Of a DNA stretch of 64,000 nucleotides, positions 28,619 to 37,344 are shown one piece after another. Each line of letters begins with the position of its first letter. The stretch's first letter is position 1. The translations under genes were made by a program, and so were the position numbers. The notes beneath the pieces were generated by a model. That model searched no databases. It saw only the letters and a program-made list of their open reading frames with translations, and was not told where the DNA came from. Source of the stretch: PALSA-612 sp963711315 (lineage in GTDB: Bacteria > Actinomycetota > Thermoleophilia > Gaiellales > Gaiellaceae); NCBI GenBank assembly GCA_963711315.1, contig CAVQDQ010000002.1, forward strand, positions 682,001 through 746,000, given 5' to 3'.

Positions 28619-29659
28619 CTACTTCACCGGTGGCTTGATCGCGCCGTTCTCGATCTGCAGTCCGATCGAGTTCATCTTCGAGATGTAGCTCGGCGGCACC
28701 TGGCGGCTGATCTTGCCGACGGCGACGCCGCCGTTCCCGAGGTTGAAGTTGATATCCGTCCCACCTGGAAAGACACCGATGGACTGGGCCTGGATGACAC
28801 CCTTGACGGCCGTATCCACGCGCTTGACGGCGCTCGTGAGGATGTGCTTCCCGAGGTACGCCTGGTCCTTGTCGACGCCGACGCCCCAGACCTTCTGCTC
28901 CTTGGCAGCGTCGAGTGCGCCGAGGCCGCAGCCACCGGCGACAGCGAAGACGACTTTCGAACCGGCGTCGATCTGGTTGAGCGCCAGCTCCTTGCACTTC
29001 GCCTGGTCGACGAAGTCTTGGGAGTAATCCGAGAGCGTCTTCGTCCCCGGCACGCACTTCTTGGCGCCTGCTGCGTAGGCGGCGATGAAGATCGTGACGG
29101 TCGGGATCTTGATCCCGCCGACCGCGCTGATCGTCTTCCCGCCCGCCCGCTTGGCCATCAGTGCCGAGAGGCAGCCGATCATGTAGCTGTTCTCGTTCGT
29201 CGCGAACGTGAGCCCGACGACATTCTTGAACAGCGGCTTGCCGGCCTTGTTCGCGAACGGCGGAGCATGCACCGAGTAGTCCACGATCGCGAAGTGCGAC
29301 TTCGGGAACTTCTTCGCGATCGTCGCCGTGCCGTCGGCGAGCAGGAAGCCCGTTGCGATCGAGATGTCTGCCCCCGCCCTCACGAGCTTCGTGAAGTTGG
29401 GGATGTAGTCGGCGGTTGCGCGTGACTCGAACGCGAGACACTTTCCACCCGCGACGGCCTTTGCGCCCTGCTTGCAGCCCAGGAGCGAGAGCTGGTTGAA
29501 GCCCTTGTCGTTGAAGCGACCGACGTCGCTGACGACCCCGACGAGGAACCCGGGCCGCGGCGCCGCCGAGCTCACGCTCGTGACGATGAGCGCCGACGCG
29601 GCGACCGCCACGGCGGCGAGCACACCGGCCGAGCCGGCCAACTTACGAGTTCTTTTCAC
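28619..29659 (-). CDS. BMP-family substrate-binding protein (nucleoside uptake)
   Basis: Bmp/Med-family binding proteins deliver nucleosides to the ABC transporter encoded downstream. Family features are GVVSDVGRFNDKGFNQLSLL, FAIVDYSVHAPP, LTFATNENSYMIGCLSALMA and WGVGVDKDQAYLGKHILTSA. The GTG at 29659 has GGGAGGACAA just before it, better than the upstream starts. The signal peptide (VLAAVAVAASALIVTSVSSA) ends in an SAA-type cleavage site and contains no lipobox cysteine. The mature protein would therefore not be a standard lipoprotein. It is first in a five-gene operon. Confidence 0.9.
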   Translation of the reverse strand: MKRTRKLAGSAGVLAAVAVAASALIVTSVSSAAPRPGFLVGVVSDVGRFNDKGFNQLSLLGCKQGAKAVAGGKCLAFESRATADYIPNFTKLVRAGADISIATGFLLADGTATIAKKFPKSHFAIVDYSVHAPPFANKAGKPLFKNVVGLTFATNENSYMIGCLSALMAKRAGGKTISAVGGIKIPTVTIFIAAYAAGAKKCVPGTKTLSDYSQDFVDQAKCKELALNQIDAGSKVVFAVAGGCGLGALDAAKEQKVWGVGVDKDQAYLGKHILTSAVKRVDTAVKGVIQAQSIGVFPGGTDINFNLGNGGVAVGKISRQVPPSYISKMNSIGLQIENGAIKPPVK

Positions 29660-29753
29660 TTGTCCTCCCTTGGATCTAGTCGGTTGCATCCGACTCATAG
29701 ACGCTGATGCTAACTCGAAGTTGGACTTTGTTGCAGCGGTAACCGGTGCTTAA

Positions 29754-31931
29754 CTAGCCGTGCGCAGCGGAATCAACTTCAGAGGAGCCGGTAAGCACCC
29801 GCCGCGGCTTCGAGCCCTCGTAGCCGGAGATGATCCCGCGACGCTCGAGCATGTCGATCAGGCGTCCCGCACGCGTGTAGCCGACACGCAGGCGGCGCTG
29901 GAGCAGGGACACAGACGCTGTCTGCGTCTGGACGACGACCTCGATCGCCTTCTCGAGCAGCGGGTCCTCGTCGGGGTCGAAATCGTCACCCGCGCCGTCT
30001 TCGTCAGGCTCACGCTCGGGCGCGACGAGCAGCGATTCGTCCAGCTCCTGGGGGCGCTGGGAGCGGCACTGATCGACCACGAGCGCGACCTCCTCCTCGC
30101 TCACGTACGCGCCCTGGAGCCGCTGCAGCCTCGACGTGCCGAGCGGCTTGAACAGCATGTCGCCCTGGCCCAGCAACGTCTCGGCACCGGCCTGGTCGAG
30201 GATCACCCGCGAGTCGGTCTGGCTGGAGACGGCGAAGGCGATCCGGCTGGGGACGTTGGCCTTGATCATGCCCGTGATCACGTCAACCGATGGGCGCTGC
30301 GTCGCGAGCACGAGGTGAATACCGACGGCTCGCGACTTCTGGGCGAGCCGGATGACCGAGTCCTCCACGTCCTGCGGTGAGATCATCATCAGGTCGGCGA
30401 GCTCGTCGATGACGAGCAGCAGGTAGGGCAACGGCGTCTCTCCGCGCGAGCGCAGCGCGCGGTTCAGCTCGGGCAGGCTGCGCGCTCGGAACAGCGACAT
30501 GCGCTCGTAGCGGCGCTCCATCTCCCCGACGACGTTGGTCAGCGCCGCCGCTGCCTGCTTCGGGCTGGAGACGACGGGCGTCAGCAAGTGGGGAATCGAC
30601 TCGTAGTAGCCGAGCTCGATGCGCTTGGGGTCGACGAGGATCATCCGCACGTCGTCGGGCGTCGCGCGCAGCAGGATCGACGTGAGGATGGTGTTGATGC
30701 AGCCGGACTTGCCCGAGCCGGTCGTCCCGGCGATGAGCAGGTGCGGCATGCGTGAGAGGTCTGTCCAGACGGCGTTGCCGGAGATGTCCTTGCCGAGCCA
30801 GACGCTCAGCGGGCTGGCCGCCTGCGGCAGGTCGTCGAACACGTCGCCGAGCGTGACGAGGTTCGGGGAGGCATTGGGGACTTCCACGCCGACGGCCTGC
30901 TTGCCCGGGATCGGCGCGAGGATGCGGATCTCCGTCGTGGCCAGGGCATACGAAAGGTCGTCCTTCAGCGCCGCCACCTTCGCCACCTTCGTTCCCGGCG
31001 CCAGCTGCAGCTCGTAGCGCGTCACGCGAGGCCCGGAGATCTCCCCCACGACGGTCGCGTCGACACCGAAGTTCGCCAGCGCGGTGACAAGCGTCTCCGC
31101 GATTCGTGCGCTGGTCTCGGCGTTGGCTCCTCCGGGCGAGTTCGAATGGCGGAGCAGCGTGCGGTCGGGCAGCCGGTAGGGCTCGCCCGCGATCTCCGAG
31201 GGATCGAAGAGCGACGGCTGGGTGTCCTCCCAGCCCGCCTCCGGCTCGGCGACGAGCGGCACGGGCTCGACGGTCAGCTCGGTGAGGTCCGGGTAGTCGT
31301 GGACGCCGTCGACCAACGACGGTGGTTGTGTGCGGGCCGGGTCCAACGGGATCACCTCGGCGAGTGTGGGCTCCTGCTGGCGGGCGGTGGCACGGCGGCG
31401 GACGCTCTGCACGGCGCCATGGGAGCGCCGGACGATGGCGCCGACGGAGGCGCCGGTCAGCAGCAGCAGCCCGGCGAGCAACGTGAACGTCCCGAGGATG
31501 AGGACGCCCGTCGAGCCGATCAGCCAGGCAAACGCCGCCTCGAGGCTCCGTCCTGCGTAGCCGCCGTGGGCATCCCCGAGGACGAGCAGCAGGCCGGCCG
31601 TCGTGACGATGAGCCCGATGCGGAAGGGACGCATGTCCACGAGCTCGCTGCGCACGAGCGCGAGCGCTCCGAGGCAGACTGTCGCAATCGGGAGCACGTA
31701 GACGGCCGCGCCGATGAGCGATTCGAGGCCGTCGGTCAGGCGGCCGCCGACGACACCGGCGCTCCAGCCTCCGTACAGGACCGCGCCGAGGAACAGGCCG
31801 AAGGCGACGAGTGCGAGGCCCATCAGCTCGGGGTGATGGTGGCTGCGCGTCCGCGTAGGCTTCTTCTTCCGGCGGCGAACACGCGACGGCGACTTCGGGC
31901 GCAGCCTGGACGAACGCTTCTTGCGCGCCAT
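29754..31931 (-). CDS. ftsK: DNA translocase FtsK/SpoIIIE
   Basis: This 725-residue septal DNA pump clears chromosomes from the division site. A basic N terminus is followed by four membrane helices, a linker of about 100 residues and the motor. The motor has the Walker A IAGTTGSGKSGCINTIL, LVDPKRIELGYYESIPHLL and the Walker B LLLVIDELADLMM. A C-terminal gamma winged-helix reads SVSLLQRRLRVGYTRAGRLI and recognises polar sequences. The start at ATG 31931 (MARKKRSS) is preferred over 31940. It is intact. Confidence 0.97.
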   Translation of the reverse strand: MARKKRSSRLRPKSPSRVRRRKKKPTRTRSHHHPELMGLALVAFGLFLGAVLYGGWSAGVVGGRLTDGLESLIGAAVYVLPIATVCLGALALVRSELVDMRPFRIGLIVTTAGLLLVLGDAHGGYAGRSLEAAFAWLIGSTGVLILGTFTLLAGLLLLTGASVGAIVRRSHGAVQSVRRRATARQQEPTLAEVIPLDPARTQPPSLVDGVHDYPDLTELTVEPVPLVAEPEAGWEDTQPSLFDPSEIAGEPYRLPDRTLLRHSNSPGGANAETSARIAETLVTALANFGVDATVVGEISGPRVTRYELQLAPGTKVAKVAALKDDLSYALATTEIRILAPIPGKQAVGVEVPNASPNLVTLGDVFDDLPQAASPLSVWLGKDISGNAVWTDLSRMPHLLIAGTTGSGKSGCINTILTSILLRATPDDVRMILVDPKRIELGYYESIPHLLTPVVSSPKQAAAALTNVVGEMERRYERMSLFRARSLPELNRALRSRGETPLPYLLLVIDELADLMMISPQDVEDSVIRLAQKSRAVGIHLVLATQRPSVDVITGMIKANVPSRIAFAVSSQTDSRVILDQAGAETLLGQGDMLFKPLGTSRLQRLQGAYVSEEEVALVVDQCRSQRPQELDESLLVAPEREPDEDGAGDDFDPDEDPLLEKAIEVVVQTQTASVSLLQRRLRVGYTRAGRLIDMLERRGIISGYEGSKPRRVLTGSSEVDSAAHG

Positions 31932-31990
31932 GAAGGCCAATTCGCGAGCGGGTTGTGCGCTCCTGCCGGGTTCCTGCGAGAATCAGCCGC

Positions 31991-32410
31991 GTGGCGCGCG
32001 CGGTATCGCTGCTGGCACTCCTCGCCGTCACGATCGGCATCTCCGGTGCCGGCGCAGCGTTTCCCGGGTTCACCGGCTTCCGGACGCCCTCCAAGAACAT
32101 CGTCTGTGGGCATCTCCGCGCCGCTTATGGATCCCCGGAAGTCCTCCGGTGCGACATTTTCAGCGGCCTGCGCCCGGAGCCGCGTAGAGCGTGCGAGCTC
32201 GACTGGACGGGGATCTCGATGCGGGCGAGCCGGCGTGCCGGGGCCACGTGCGCCGGCGACACCGTCAACGATCCCAGCTTCCGCGTGCTCCCCTACGGCC
32301 GCACGTGGTCCAAAGGCAGCTTCACGTGCCTCTCCACGCGCATCGGCGTCAGCTGCGCGAACCGCGCGGGATACGGCTTCTTCCTGTCGCGCGAGAGCTG
32401 GACCGTCTAG
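31991..32410 (+). CDS. Secreted DUF6636-like protein
   Basis: This 139-residue exported protein has a signal peptide (RAVSLLALLAVTIGISGAGA). The mature domain has the pattern of actinobacterial DUF6636: PSKNIVCGH, LRCDIF, CELDWTG, CAGDTV, LPYGRTWSKGSFTC, GVSCANRAGYGFFLSRE. The six cysteines suggest three disulfides. The function is unknown. GTG 31991 places the hydrophobic segment at the N terminus. It is convergent with the Rieske gene and divergent from ftsK. Confidence 0.78.
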   Translation: MARAVSLLALLAVTIGISGAGAAFPGFTGFRTPSKNIVCGHLRAAYGSPEVLRCDIFSGLRPEPRRACELDWTGISMRASRRAGATCAGDTVNDPSFRVLPYGRTWSKGSFTCLSTRIGVSCANRAGYGFFLSRESWTV

Positions 32411-32419
32411 GCGGTTGCC

Positions 32420-34186
32420 CTAGGCTGCGCTGAGCTCGGCGTCCTCGTACAACCTCTCGCCGCGGTGCAGGCGGCGCGCGATGTCGAAGGTCTGGTGTTG
32501 CGACCGTGTGGTCGCCGCGTGCGCAGCGAGATAGCGTGCGGCGGCGATGAGCGGTAGCGCGTCGTCTCCGGACCCCGCCAGGAGCTCGTGCTGCCGCACC
32601 GAGGCCTCCAGGCACTGGATCGTGTGGAAGTTGCGGTTCTCGCGCGCCAACGCGGCGCCGAGCGCCGCCACCAGCCGGACGGGCTCGCCGCCGGACGCGA
32701 GGTAGGTGCCCACGAGCGCTGCCGCTTCGTCGACCTGCTGGAGATGGTCGAGCAACAGCGGAAGCTCTTGCAGGAGTGCGGCCGGGTCTGCTCCAGGATC
32801 CGGAACGGGTAACCGCGTCGCCGGCACGTTGAGAAAGCGGTCGAGGTGGACGCTCATCGCCGCATCGAGCACGCCCCGCAGTAGCTCGATCGAAGGCGAA
32901 CGCCGCATGCCCTGCTCGACAGCGTTGGCGAACGTAAACGTGTGCAGGGCGGTGTCCCAGTCTCCGAATTCGTTGCTGGTGGGGAAGCGGGCGATGCGGG
33001 TCGCGGCCGCGAAGGAGACCGCGGAGGCCAGCTCCACCTCGCTCGCGCCGTCCCGCAGCGCGCCGAGCAGTGCCTCGACGGCGTCCTTCGGCTCGTCGCC
33101 GAGCACTGCCTCGAGGATGCCGCTGCGACCGCTCCATGAGCCGCGGCTCGCTTGGCCCTCGGCCAACGCTCGAGGCAACTCTTCGAAGGCCTGCTCGAGA
33201 ACGGCGACGACGTCGACGGGATTGCGCCATGCGTTCGCCTCCTCCATCCGCTCGGCGAACGCAAGCTGCGCCGGCAGTGACGCGAGCACCGCCTCGGCGC
33301 TTTCCCAGCCCGCGAGGTCGAGTGCCTCGAGCGCCTTGTTCACGAAGTCCAGCGTGTGACCGCCGTCGAGGTAGCGATGGTCGGTGGCGGCGGCGAAGAG
33401 GATGTCGGCGATCGTGGGCGGCGACGCCCCGGCTCGGATGGCCGACACGAGCGCCCGCTCGGCGCCCTCTGCGTCCCGTACCTCGATGAAGCGGCGGAAC
33501 CAGAGACCCAGCTGCTCCGCCTCGGGGGGCGCTCCAGGGAGTGGATCGATCGGAAAGCGCGGCGGCCCCATGACGGAGTCCTCGGCGACGTCCGCCAGGC
33601 CCTGGTAGAGCGCCAGCGCACGGTCAGCCGGATCGAGCCAGGGTAGAAGGTTTGCGAAGCACGTCAGCGTCGTGAGCCCGCGGAACCAGCCACCCCCGCG
33701 GCGGGACACGCCGAAGTCGATCCCCGCGCGAAAGACGCTCCGCGCGCTCGGATCCGCCTCCAGCAAGGCGATCGTGGCCTTGGCGAGCACGAGCGGGATG
33801 TCACGCTCGAGCCCGTCGCGCAGCCGCTCGCGCTGGTGGGACACTGGGTCGCTCAGCGGCCGGAGATCGACCAGCACGTCGTCGCCTTCGATCCGGACCG
33901 GGAACCGGCGCAGCTCGTCTGCCCATTGGTCGAACGTCCCGCCCGTCCGCAGGTCGAAACGGGCATGGTGCCAGTGGCAGGTGAGGATTCCGTCGCAGAC
34001 CGTCCCCCGGTGGAGCGGGAAGCCCATGTGCGGGCAGCGGTTGTCCACGGCGTGTACCTCCTCGCCGACGGCAAAGAGGCAGATGGTGTGTCGATCGACG
34101 TGTGCGACGAGTCGTCCCGTGGCGCGCAACTCCGACAGCGAGACAGCGCGGACGAGGTGGTCCTCCGTAACCGTCGTGGCGGTCAT
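32420..34186 (-). CDS. Large Rieske [2Fe-2S] protein with a long helical C-terminal domain
   Basis: The 588-residue protein has an N-terminal Rieske ferredoxin domain with CPH (Cys51, His53) and CHWHH (Cys70, His73), fitting CxH-x16-CxxH. About 480 mostly helical residues follow, with no recognised catalytic motif. The helical part contains histidine-bearing stretches such as FAAATDHRYLDGGHTLDFV and LHTFTFANAVEQG. It is not a ring-hydroxylating oxygenase, since no 2-His-1-carboxylate iron site is obvious. The start is ATG 34186 after AAGGAGGAGAG. It diverges from soxR, with a palindrome in the shared promoter, so it is probably the SoxR target. Confidence 0.8.
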   Translation of the reverse strand: MTATTVTEDHLVRAVSLSELRATGRLVAHVDRHTICLFAVGEEVHAVDNRCPHMGFPLHRGTVCDGILTCHWHHARFDLRTGGTFDQWADELRRFPVRIEGDDVLVDLRPLSDPVSHQRERLRDGLERDIPLVLAKATIALLEADPSARSVFRAGIDFGVSRRGGGWFRGLTTLTCFANLLPWLDPADRALALYQGLADVAEDSVMGPPRFPIDPLPGAPPEAEQLGLWFRRFIEVRDAEGAERALVSAIRAGASPPTIADILFAAATDHRYLDGGHTLDFVNKALEALDLAGWESAEAVLASLPAQLAFAERMEEANAWRNPVDVVAVLEQAFEELPRALAEGQASRGSWSGRSGILEAVLGDEPKDAVEALLGALRDGASEVELASAVSFAAATRIARFPTSNEFGDWDTALHTFTFANAVEQGMRRSPSIELLRGVLDAAMSVHLDRFLNVPATRLPVPDPGADPAALLQELPLLLDHLQQVDEAAALVGTYLASGGEPVRLVAALGAALARENRNFHTIQCLEASVRQHELLAGSGDDALPLIAAARYLAAHAATTRSQHQTFDIARRLHRGERLYEDAELSAA

Positions 34187-34214
34187 CTCTCTCCTCCTTG
34201 GGGACAAGTCACAG

Positions 34215-34245
34215 GCTATAACTTCAACTAATGTTTAAGTCAAGT
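34215..34245 (-). promoter_or_regulatory. Divergent promoter with SoxR-box-like inverted repeat
   Basis: On the minus strand TTGACT (34243-34238) and TATAGC (34220-34215), with a 17-base spacer, face the Rieske gene. An imperfect inverted repeat, arms ACTTCAACTAA and TTTAAGTCAAGT at 34221-34245, fills the spacer and overlaps the -35 element. Known SoxR boxes are AT-centred palindromes in promoter spacers. Here the spacer is 17 rather than the usual 19-20 bases. Confidence 0.6.
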
Positions 34246-34693
34246 GTCCAGCGAGCTGACAATTGGCGAGTTGTCGACCCGCAGCGGGGTGACACCGTCG
34301 GCGCTTCGCTTCTACGAGGCGCACGGCCTGATCTCGTCCCGGCGGACGAGCGGTAACCAACGCCGCTACGACCGTGCCGTACTCAGGCGCATAGCCCTGA
34401 TCCAGGCCGGCCGCGCCTCCGGCGTACCGCTGAAGCACATCCGCGCCGCCCTGGACACGTTGCCCGGCGGCCGTACGCCCAGCCGGCGCGATTGGGAGCG
34501 GCTCTCGAGTGCCTGGCGGCGAGACCTCGACGCCCGCATCGCCGGCCTCACGGCCATCCGCGACCGGCTCAGCACGTGCATCGGCTGCGGCTGCCTGTCC
34601 ATAGACCGTTGCGAGTTGCTCAACCCCGATGACGAGGCGGGTCACGCAGGCGCGGGAGCTCGGTACTTCGAGCAGGACAGCCCGCGCGCGTAG
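34244..34693 (+). CDS. soxR: Redox-sensitive transcriptional regulator SoxR
   Basis: SoxR is a MerR-family [2Fe-2S] sensor of redox-active compounds. The helix-turn-helix TIGELSTRSGVTPSALRFYE is at the N terminus. The four cluster cysteines are Cys112, 115, 117 and 123 in CIGCGCLSIDRC, matching Cx2CxCx5C exactly. The length, 149 residues, is standard. The GTG at 34244 lies inside the palindrome shared with the Rieske promoter. In actinobacteria SoxR often controls small sets of oxidoreductases. Confidence 0.95.
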   Translation: MSSELTIGELSTRSGVTPSALRFYEAHGLISSRRTSGNQRRYDRAVLRRIALIQAGRASGVPLKHIRAALDTLPGGRTPSRRDWERLSSAWRRDLDARIAGLTAIRDRLSTCIGCGCLSIDRCELLNPDDEAGHAGAGARYFEQDSPRA

Positions 34694-34699
34694 GCTCAA

Positions 34700-35614
34700 T
34701 CAGCCGAGCGACGAGATGCGCTCTTCGAGCAGATCGAGAAAGGCCGCCGCGTCGACCCCTACGGCCACGCGAGCGTTTGGCTCGACGGCCGTGCGCGGGT
34801 AGAGATCGACCACCGTTCGGCCGCGACAGAGCTCCGACTCCACTTCCACTGCGACGTGGCGGTGCGCGGTTTCCAGCAGGTCAGGACGGATAACGGCGGC
34901 GACTGCGAGCGCGTCGTGCACCGGTGGACCGTCCCATCCGTACGTCTGCCGGTGGTAGCCGGAATAGAAGTCGAGCCATTCGGCCACGACCTTGCCGACA
35001 CGCCCCATGCGACGGAATCGCTCGACACGCTCCGGCCCGACGAGCGCCTCGTGCGTGACGTCCAGCCCGACCATCGTGATGTCGATCCCGCTCTCGAACA
35101 CGGCGGCTGCCGCCTCCGGATCGGCCCAGATGTTGAACTCCGCTGCCGGGCTGATGTTGCCGAGCCCGATCGCGCCGCCCATCAGCACGATCCGCTTCGG
35201 CCGCACGTCGGGATGCTCCGTGAGCAGCTGGGCGACGTTCGTAAGCGGGCCGGTGGGAACGAGCACGACGCCGGGCCCGAGCTGCTCTGCGAGGAACGAG
35301 ACCGCGCCCTGGTCGATCGGCCGCATCGTCGGCTCGGGGAGTTCGGGCCCGTCGAGCCCGCTATCGCCGTGAACGTGGTCGGCAACCGTCAGCTCGCGAA
35401 CGAGAGGCCGATCGGCGCCGCGCGCGACCGGCACGTCGTCCCGGCCTACGAGCTCCAGCACCCTCAGCGCATTCCGCGTCGTCTTCTCGAGCGTCTGGTT
35501 CCCGTGGACGGTGGTGATGCCGAGCAGTTGCACCTCCGGGCTCGCCAGCGCCAGCAGGATCGCGATCGCGTCGTCGTGGCCGGGGTCGCAGTCGATGAGG
35601 ATCGGGGTCGCCAC
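34700..35614 (-). CDS. Inosine-uridine preferring nucleoside hydrolase
   Basis: This Ca2+-dependent N-ribohydrolase cleaves nucleosides to base plus ribose. The N-terminal DCDPGHDDAIAILLAL carries the DxDxxxDD metal site. VLMGGAIGLGNISPAAEFNI and the late HDALAVAA aspartate complete the active site. The protein is 304 residues long. With the nearby ribokinase and the BMP transporter it would form a nucleoside scavenging route. The start is GTG 35614. It is convergent with soxR at a 6-base gap. Confidence 0.94.
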   Translation of the reverse strand: MATPILIDCDPGHDDAIAILLALASPEVQLLGITTVHGNQTLEKTTRNALRVLELVGRDDVPVARGADRPLVRELTVADHVHGDSGLDGPELPEPTMRPIDQGAVSFLAEQLGPGVVLVPTGPLTNVAQLLTEHPDVRPKRIVLMGGAIGLGNISPAAEFNIWADPEAAAAVFESGIDITMVGLDVTHEALVGPERVERFRRMGRVGKVVAEWLDFYSGYHRQTYGWDGPPVHDALAVAAVIRPDLLETAHRHVAVEVESELCRGRTVVDLYPRTAVEPNARVAVGVDAAAFLDLLEERISSLG

Positions 35615-35636
35615 GCACGCAGTATCGTGAGTCTCG

Positions 35637-35978
35637 ATGGCCGCTGCGCGGGAGAAGCTCCGCGACTTCGCGCTCTCGTTTCCAGGGGCGGTCGAAGATC
35701 ATCCCTGGGGTGAAGACGTGGCGAAGGTGAACGGCAAGATCTTCGTCTTCCTCGGTCCAGCCACGTCCAAGCGGATGACCGTGAAGCTCGACGAGTCGCA
35801 TGGCCACGCGCTCGCCATCGAAGGCGCGGAGCCGACGGGCTACGGGCTCGGCAAGTCGGGCTGGGTGACGGTGCCGCTGCGTGCGCAGGGTGTCAATCTC
35901 GATCTGCTGCGAGACTGGATCGAAGAGAGCTATCTCATCGTCGCGCCCAAGCGGTTCGTCGCCGAGCTCGACTCCTAG
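35637..35978 (+). CDS. MmcQ/YjbR-family protein
   Basis: This 113-residue protein has the CyaY-like MmcQ/YjbR fold. Markers are FPGAVEDHPWGEDVAKVNGK, MTVKLDES and the C-terminal WIEESYLIVAPKRFV. The biochemical role of the family is unknown; DNA or ligand binding has been suggested. Its 3' end overlaps that of the ribokinase gene, and it diverges from the nucleoside hydrolase gene. Confidence 0.87.
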   Translation: MAAAREKLRDFALSFPGAVEDHPWGEDVAKVNGKIFVFLGPATSKRMTVKLDESHGHALAIEGAEPTGYGLGKSGWVTVPLRAQGVNLDLLRDWIEESYLIVAPKRFVAELDS

Positions 35979-36796
35979 CCGGCGAGGATCGCGTCGACCT
36001 CGGCGGCCGTCGGCAGCGACGGCTGGGCGCCCGGGCGCGAGGCAGCGATGGCACCCGCCGCGCACGCGCGCCGCAGTGCCTCCTCGTACGATCTGCCCTC
36101 CAGCAGCGAGACGAGTAGGCAGGCTGTGAACGCGTCGCCCGCAGCAGTCCCGTCGACGGCCTCGACCGGCGGTGGGGTCGCGCGCGCCACCTCCTCCCCA
36201 CGTTCGAGCAGGACGGCGCCGTCGGCTCCCAACGTGACTGCCGTCAGTGTTCCGACGTCACCGACGACCTCGTGCTCGAGCCGGTTGACCACAAGGAGGT
36301 CGGGCTCGATGTCGATGGTCCGCGCCGGAGCGGCGTTGAGGCAAACGAACCGTCCTTGCTCGGCGGCTACCCGCACGACGTCGTCGGAGACCTCCAGCTG
36401 ACAGAGCACGGCGTCGGCGTCGCCCACGTCGACGTCTCCTGCCTCGAGCTCCGCGTTCGCGCCGGGCGCGACGACGATCGTCGTCTCGCCGTCGGCGGCG
36501 ACCTCGATCAGCGCGACGCCCGTCGGCGCGTCGCGCTCGACCACACGCAACACGACTTCAGCCCCACGCAGCCCGGCCAGCGCCTCTTCGACGAACGGGT
36601 CACGACCGACCGCGCCCGTGAACACGACGTCCGCCCCGAGCCGCGCCGCCGCCACTGCCTGGTTCGCACCCTTGCCGCCCGGATAGCGGGCGAACGTCGC
36701 GCCCGAGAGCGTCTCGCCGGGCCGGGGCAGCCGGTCGCACCGCACTACCAGGTCGAGGTTGGCCGACCCGACGACCGCGATGCTGGGGGGTGTCAC
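35975..36796 (-). CDS. rbsK: Ribokinase (PfkB family)
   Basis: The enzyme phosphorylates ribose released from nucleosides. PfkB signature 1 is YPGGKGANQAVAAARLGADV. The catalytic loop is DGTAAGDAFTACLLVSLLEG, with the base Asp present and alanine in place of the usual glycine of GAGD. The N-terminal VVGSANLDLVVRCDRLPRPG fits ribokinase specificity. It is 273 residues and overlaps the upstream gene by four bases. Confidence 0.92.
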   Translation of the reverse strand: MTPPSIAVVGSANLDLVVRCDRLPRPGETLSGATFARYPGGKGANQAVAAARLGADVVFTGAVGRDPFVEEALAGLRGAEVVLRVVERDAPTGVALIEVAADGETTIVVAPGANAELEAGDVDVGDADAVLCQLEVSDDVVRVAAEQGRFVCLNAAPARTIDIEPDLLVVNRLEHEVVGDVGTLTAVTLGADGAVLLERGEEVARATPPPVEAVDGTAAGDAFTACLLVSLLEGRSYEEALRRACAAGAIAASRPGAQPSLPTAAEVDAILAG

Positions 36797-37344
36797 GCAG
36801 CGAGCGCGCGCAGGTCCTCGACGGCTCGGTCGAGGAGGTTCTCACGGAGATCGAACAGTCCCGCCCAGAGAGAGTTGCGGTCGGGCGGGCATCCCACTCG
36901 AGCACGATCGGCGAGCCCCTCCAGCGCGCGCACGAGTACCGCCAGTTCGAGGTACGCCTGGGCGACGCGATGAGGGGCGGCGTGAACTCCGGCCCGGGTC
37001 AGCACCGCGTCCCACTCGACGAGTTCTGCCTGCCCCGGCTCGCCGTACCACGAGCGACCCTCCGCGGCGTCGGGCTCGAGCTCGAGCAGGTACCGCGCCA
37101 GAGGCGTTTCCAGGCCGGCAATTGCCGTCTCCGCTCGGTCGGCTGCACGCTGCAACGCCGCCTCTCGCCTGCCGGGGGAAGACGGCTCGGCCTCTCCGCG
37201 AGCCCAGCGCTCGAGCAGACGGCAAAACGCCAGAGCCGACACCTCGCAGGCGCGGAGCTGTCCGACCAGGCGACGACCAGTCTCCGGCTCGACCGCATGG
37301 AGGGTGATCACGCCCGCCCAGTCGCGTGTCTCGACAGCGCTCAA
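36793..37344 (-). CDS. Hypothetical helical protein between rnj and rbsK
   Basis: A 183-residue protein, mostly alpha-helical by composition (RREAALQRAADRAETAIAGL, VAQAYLELAVLVRALEGLAD). There is no signal peptide, membrane helix or catalytic motif that I recognise. ATGA-type overlaps link it to rnj upstream and rbsK downstream, so it is expressed with both. Its codon use matches its neighbours and it looks like a real gene. I assign no function. Confidence 0.75.
   Translation of the reverse strand: MSAVETRDWAGVITLHAVEPETGRRLVGQLRACEVSALAFCRLLERWARGEAEPSSPGRREAALQRAADRAETAIAGLETPLARYLLELEPDAAEGRSWYGEPGQAELVEWDAVLTRAGVHAAPHRVAQAYLELAVLVRALEGLADRARVGCPPDRNSLWAGLFDLRENLLDRAVEDLRALAA

Noticed and set aside
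27536..29425. A 629-codon ORF antisense to the BMP transporter genes
   Set aside because: It is a high-GC shadow frame rich in Asp, Arg and His; the opposite strand encodes clear ABC transporter proteins.
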